Assembly (NCBI GenBank): GCA_021823905.1
Contig: JAKALX010000183.1
Coordinates: 1 to 7,217 of the forward strand
Source: Chloroflexota bacterium
GTDB lineage: Bacteria; Chloroflexota; Dehalococcoidia; Tepidiformales; Tepidiformaceae
Reading direction: 5' to 3'
DNA length: 7,217 nucleotides
Shown here: positions 4,555 to 7,217 of the stretch, one piece after another
How the letters are laid out: each line of letters opens with the position of its first letter
Position numbering within the stretch: the first letter of the stretch is position 1
Made by a program: the position numbers and the translations under genes
Notes under the pieces: generated by a model
The model's database searches: none
Seen by the model: only the letters and a program-made list of their open reading frames with translations
What the model was told of the DNA's origin: nothing

Positions 4555-5544
4555 CTACTGGATCATCGTCGCGGACATGACCTGGGCAGCGCCTCCGCCG
4601 ACGACGTAGCCGCCACCTACGCCGCCCGAGACGGTGTGGCGGCCGACGATCGTGCCGGACAACGTGGTGGTACCGGGCGCCGAGGGATCCTGGTCAAGTT
4701 TGAGCGCGACCCAGGCTACGATCGTGAGCTGCAGCGTTCCGCAGTTCGAACTGGTGCAGGAGCCCTTGGAGATGACCGGGACAATGATCGGCGTTTTGGA
4801 CAGCCACGCCTGGTGCAGCTGTTCGAGCGGCTGTTTGCCCGTGGCGCTGCCCCCGAAGCTGTACTGGGTGTTCGGGCCCGACTGGTAGACGGTCTGCTGC
4901 TCGTCGGTGGTGTTGAAAAATCCCTTGAAGTCGTTGGCGGTGCTTTGGCCGCCAGTTGTCCAGTTGGGGTTGTTCTTCGAGACCTGTGCCATCCACTGGT
5001 TCGAACTGAATATCTTGTCGTCGCCTGTACAGAGCCCGTACGGAACTTGGCAACTGCCGTAGGTCGGGTTCCCGCCCCAGACGGCGTAGGGGAAGACCGC
5101 CGGGTTGTTGAAGGCGAACCCCGTGGCGAGGATCGCCTTGACGGCCGCCGTCGCGTGCAGGTCCGTGCCGCTGATGCCGATGACCTTGAGGAACCAGTAG
5201 TCCACATGTTCCGTCGTGGTCACCGTGATCGTGTCGTTCGCGGCGTTGACCGTCGAGCAGTTGGGCTGGCACGAGGCGCCGCCGTTCTTGGTGACAAAGC
5301 TGTTCGCGGTCGTTATCGCCGTCGCGGCGCCGGCGGTGGTGCCATCGAGGTCCTGCGCGCCGGCCAGGGCGGCGGCGTCGGCCGCTTTCTGCAGGTCGGA
5401 TTTGGTGTAGACAGCCTGCCCGACGTCGATCGACATCCCGACCAGGCCGCAGAACCCGGCAAGCCCGGCAGTGAACAGCACGAGCGCCTGGCCATGCTCG
5501 CGGGCCAGCCGTTGAAGGAGATCCTGGACCAATTGCCTGAGCAT
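4555..5544 (-). CDS. Tad-domain (TadE/TadG-like) surface protein, upstream paralogue
   Basis: A 329-residue paralogue of the downstream gene. Their N-termini are nearly identical over about 50 residues: REHGQ, one membrane helix at about 20-38, then SIDVGQAVYTKSDLQKAADA and AGAQDLDG. The external part has diverged but keeps landmarks in the same order: C92/C96 (CQPNC), a WFLKV strand, a VWGG motif (155-158), NDFKG, the strand IIVPVISKG, C263/C268 (CTSSNC) and a TIVAWV strand. A second cysteine pair at 165/172 is special to this copy. The tail (305-320) is glycine-rich. The Tad domain is known from Flp/Tad pilus systems, where such proteins sit in the envelope and help pilus assembly or adhesion. 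The ATG at 5544 has AGGAGG 4-5 bases upstream. It is the first gene of the pair and is divergent from the sigma factor gene, 365 bases away. Confidence 0.87.
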   Translation of the reverse strand: MLRQLVQDLLQRLAREHGQALVLFTAGLAGFCGLVGMSIDVGQAVYTKSDLQKAADAAALAGAQDLDGTTAGAATAITTANSFVTKNGGASCQPNCSTVNAANDTITVTTTEHVDYWFLKVIGISGTDLHATAAVKAILATGFAFNNPAVFPYAVWGGNPTYGSCQVPYGLCTGDDKIFSSNQWMAQVSKNNPNWTTGGQSTANDFKGFFNTTDEQQTVYQSGPNTQYSFGGSATGKQPLEQLHQAWLSKTPIIVPVISKGSCTSSNCGTLQLTIVAWVALKLDQDPSAPGTTTLSGTIVGRHTVSGGVGGGYVVGGGAAQVMSATMIQ

Positions 5545-5709
5545 GCAGCCTCCTCGCTCCGACTGGAGGGAACGCCGAATTTCGCTCTCTCCCGCTTCTC
5601 CCTTCGTCCGGCGTATGTCCTGAAGCCAGCAACGGAACGTGAAGAGCGCGAGGCAATCGCGTAACCTCGGTCCCGGGGGAGCTCACGCCGGAACGAACGT
5701 TTGGTGGTG

Positions 5710-5727
5710 GGGTGACAGCCGGGTGAC
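5710..5727. promoter_or_regulatory. Direct repeat GGGTGAC with 11-bp period (candidate operator)
   Basis: GGGTGAC occurs at 5710-5716 and again at 5721-5727, so the copies are 11 bp apart, about one helical turn, on the same face of the DNA. Such spacing is typical of tandem binding of a regulator. The site lies roughly midway between the two divergent genes and could control either. Confidence 0.35.
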
Positions 5728-5848
5728 TGGTTCCGGGGCGGGCGGGGCAGATTCAGCGGACGGGAAGGTGTTTCGAATTGGCCACAATCCATGATTAACC
5801 TTTGCGTCCGCACGACGTTATCTCTAGTGCAGAGGGCGTACGGCTGCA

Positions 5849-5864
5849 TATCATCGCAAGGAGG
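5849..5864 (+). promoter_or_regulatory. -10-like TATCAT with an AAGGAGG that lacks a nearby start
   Basis: TATCAT (5849-5854) would give a transcript starting near 5861. AAGGAGG (5858-5864) is a perfect SD, yet no ATG, GTG or TTG follows within 5-12 bases. It lies inside the open sigma frame, 45 bases before the GTG I chose. Its presence leaves the true sigma start open. Confidence 0.25.
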
Positions 5865-5909
5865 ACGCAGGAACTCGAGAGCATTGCGGCGGGCCCAGGG
5901 GGGCTGGTG

Positions 5910-6476
5910 GTGAACCACCCGGTCGACGAGCTGGCGCCAGGGTTCGACGAGCAAGCGGTCGTGACGGCCGCTCAGCGAGGGGACCAGGGCGCACTGGGAA
6001 GCCTCTATGAGGCGTTTTTCCCGCGCGTTTACCGCTACGTCGTCACCCGCCTTGGCAACAGCGAAGACGCCGAAGACGTGACGGAGGAGATCTTCCTCCG
6101 GATCATCGACAACCTCGGCGGATTTGAATTCCGTGGCCTCCCCTTTGGCGCCTGGGTCTTCCGGATCGCGCGCAACGAGGTTGTCTCGCACGTGCGCCGC
6201 CAGAAATCCCGTTTCGCCAGCACGCCGCTCGACGAGCTTATCCCGGACACAAACGCCGACCACGTGACCCAGATCGAGACGCAGTTCACGATCGCGGTGG
6301 TTCGCCAGGCGGCCGAGAAGCTCCCCGAGGCGCAACGCCAGGTCATCGCCCTTCGCTTCGGCGCCGGGCTCTCCGTGGCGGAAACCGCGCAAGCGCTCAA
6401 GAAGACCGAGAACAACGTGAAAGTCCTCCAACACAAGGCAATCGCAAAGCTCCAGCAGATGGTGAGGCGCGACTGA
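5910..6476 (+). CDS. Sigma-70 family (ECF-like) RNA polymerase sigma factor
   Basis: A 188-residue two-domain sigma factor. Region 2 spans about residues 32-97, with LYEAFFPRVYRYV, the core-binding DAEDVTEEIFLR (53-64), and the -10 recognition part FEFRGLPFGAWVFRIARNEV (72-91). Region 4 spans about 131-181, with LPEAQRQVIALRF and the helix-turn-helix LSVAETAQALKKTENNVKVL. Regions 1 and 3 are absent, as in ECF factors. It directs RNA polymerase to a dedicated promoter set in the cytoplasm. The start is uncertain. I chose the GTG at 5910, 6 bases after a GGGGGG run; a GTG at 5907 or a TTG at 5802 would lengthen the N-terminus, and the extra residues do not look conserved. The stop overlaps the ATG of the next gene (TGATG), indicating translational coupling to a membrane protein likely to restrain it. 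Confidence 0.9.
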   Translation: MNHPVDELAPGFDEQAVVTAAQRGDQGALGSLYEAFFPRVYRYVVTRLGNSEDAEDVTEEIFLRIIDNLGGFEFRGLPFGAWVFRIARNEVVSHVRRQKSRFASTPLDELIPDTNADHVTQIETQFTIAVVRQAAEKLPEAQRQVIALRFGAGLSVAETAQALKKTENNVKVLQHKAIAKLQQMVRRD

Positions 6477-7217
6477 TGCTTCGCCACCTCTTCGAACGCA
6501 AAGCGGACGCGCGCGACCAGGCCTTCGCCGAGGCGCAGGCCCTCCTCGACGACGGCCTCGATCTCGATTTCGTGCTCAGCCTCTTCCCCGAGGACGCCGA
6601 ATGGCTGCGCCCCGAGCTTGCGTTTGGCGAAGAGGTCGCCAGCGCGATCGCGTTCGAGCAGCCGAGCTACTACTTCGAAGCCTCCCTCAAGAGCAAGTTC
6701 GTCGCCGCCGGCCGCGCCGCGGTCCAACCGGTCGCGCCCGCGGTCACCTCGCCGTTCCGGACAGCCGCGGCGAGCATGGCGGTTCTTGCCGGCGCCGGCC
6801 TGCTCGGCGTCCTCACGCTCGGGTTTGTCACGGCCGGGAACTCCGTCCCCGGCGACTGGAACTACAGCTTCAAGCTCGGGAACGAGCGGCTCCAGTACGC
6901 GCTGGCGAACGGTAACGCCCGTGTCGACATCCAGCTCCGGCAGACCGAGAACCGCGTGTATGAGCTGCGCACGCTGACGAAGCGCGGCGAGGTCAACGCT
7001 TCCGACATCGCCAGCCTGCAGCGCGAGCTCCAGTCGCTCGCGGAGCTTGCCAGCCAGCAGCAATTCGACGCGGTGCAGCGTGAACGCCTGGTGGGCCTGG
7101 CGGGCACGAGCAAGGTGGTTCTCGACGCCGCCCTTACCACGAAGCCGGCACTCGATCCGTCGGTCAACGCCGCCGCCGCCGCCGCCGACAGCGCCGTTAC
7201 CGCGCTCGGCACGCCCG
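6476..7217 (+). CDS. Membrane-anchored DUF5667-like protein, putative sigma regulator (cut by right edge)
   Basis: The frame opens at an ATG that overlaps the sigma TGA by one base and stays open for 247 codons to the window edge. Residues 1-80 are a charged, probably cytoplasmic domain that includes DEGLDLDF-like acidic stretches (DDGLDLDFVLSLFPEDAEWL, 25-44). A hydrophobic segment at about 97-120 is the single membrane helix. It is followed by PGDWNYSFKLGNERLQYAL (125-143) and a long helical region with many Arg, Glu and Gln residues. The PGD..Y..K..E...LAL pattern is typical of DUF5667, a domain found after sigma factors in Chloroflexota and Actinobacteria. The layout (cytoplasmic N-domain, one helix, external domain) fits an anti-sigma factor, although no zinc-binding HxxxCxxC motif is seen. 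An alanine run lies at about 232-237. The C-terminus is missing. The anti-sigma role is inferred from coupling and topology. Confidence 0.8.
   Translation, partial: MLRHLFERKADARDQAFAEAQALLDDGLDLDFVLSLFPEDAEWLRPELAFGEEVASAIAFEQPSYYFEASLKSKFVAAGRAAVQPVAPAVTSPFRTAAASMAVLAGAGLLGVLTLGFVTAGNSVPGDWNYSFKLGNERLQYALANGNARVDIQLRQTENRVYELRTLTKRGEVNASDIASLQRELQSLAELASQQQFDAVQRERLVGLAGTSKVVLDAALTTKPALDPSVNAAAAAADSAVTALGTP

Larger units (their letters stand above)
5545..5909. other. 365-base divergent intergenic region between Tad-domain and sigma genes
   Basis: It contains the SD of the Tad-domain gene on the minus side, a phased direct repeat at 5710-5727, two CGGAACG heptamers (5633-5639 and 5689-5695), a -10-like TATCAT at 5849-5854 on the plus strand, and an AAGGAGG at 5858-5864. 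A 40-codon frame (5791-5913) whose TGA overlaps the chosen sigma start has no SD and no recognisable features. No convincing complete promoter could be read for either side. Confidence 0.4.

Noticed and set aside
4498..5664. A 388-codon open frame on the plus strand
   Set aside because: Antisense to the Tad-domain gene at 4555-5544. The Arg/Gly/Val-rich product is typical of a shadow frame.
5633..5735. GGAAC motifs as ECF-type -35 elements for autoregulation
   Set aside because: GGAAC occurs at 5634, 5690 and, on the minus strand, near 5735, but I found no matching -10 element such as CGTC at 16-17 bases for any of them.
5791..5913. A 40-codon frame starting at an ATG, whose TGA overlaps the sigma GTG
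   Set aside because: The overlap would suit translational coupling, but there is no SD, and the Arg/Cys-rich product has no membrane segment or motif. Kept only as a remark in the intergenic entry.
5313..6434. A 373-codon open frame on the minus strand
   Set aside because: It runs antisense through the whole sigma gene and through the start of the Tad-domain gene in another frame. The translation has no domain features, whereas the overlapped genes do. Long antisense frames are common at this GC content.
6035..7063. A 342-codon open frame on the minus strand
   Set aside because: Antisense to the sigma and DUF5667-like genes, which are coupled and have recognisable domains. Its product has no recognisable motif.

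Overview
The window is GC-rich, gene-dense bacterial DNA. The gene content is a class I-type sigma factor translationally coupled to a membrane protein with a DUF5667-like domain, tandem Tad-domain (TadE/G-like) surface proteins, a NYN-domain protein, a DinB-fold protein, and a half-size TauE/SafE permease next to a universal stress protein. Together with several starts that have a -10 box but no Shine-Dalgarno sequence, this suggests a member of the Chloroflexota, perhaps Dehalococcoidia-like. That placement is inference from gene content; no rRNA or other marker gene is present.

Layout. (1) 1-546, minus: start of a large secreted beta-strand-rich protein that runs off the left edge. (2) 547-812: a divergent intergenic region that is unusually structured. 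It carries a promoter-like pair (GTGACA-18 bp-TATAGT), an inverted repeat at the predicted transcription start, and a strong hairpin followed by a T-run that looks like an intrinsic terminator. All of this lies before the GTG of the next gene. It suggests either a small RNA of about 80 nt or an attenuated leader. (3) 813-1385, plus: NYN-domain (LabA/DUF88-type) putative nuclease. (4) 1514-1711, plus: two-helix small membrane protein of unknown role. (5) 1836-2684, minus: a two-gene operon, half-size TSUP permease followed by an ATP-binding-type universal stress protein. (6) 2880-3404, plus: DinB-like four-helix protein, convergent with the next block. (7) 3432-5544, minus: two paralogous Tad-domain proteins in tandem, each with one N-terminal membrane helix and matching cysteine pairs. 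(8) 5545-5909: a 365-base intergenic region with a helically phased direct repeat GGGTGAC. (9) 5910-7217, plus: sigma factor and its coupled membrane protein, the latter cut by the right edge.

How they may work together. The sigma factor and membrane partner are divergent from the tad-like pair, so regulation of the surface proteins by this sigma pair is plausible but not shown by the sequence. The TSUP/USP operon and the DinB and NYN genes look like separate small housekeeping or stress units. Two intergenic regions carry short arrays of a heptanucleotide repeat (CTTNCGC). I see no tRNA, rRNA, CRISPR array, insertion sequence or phage gene. The most interesting stretch is 687-813.
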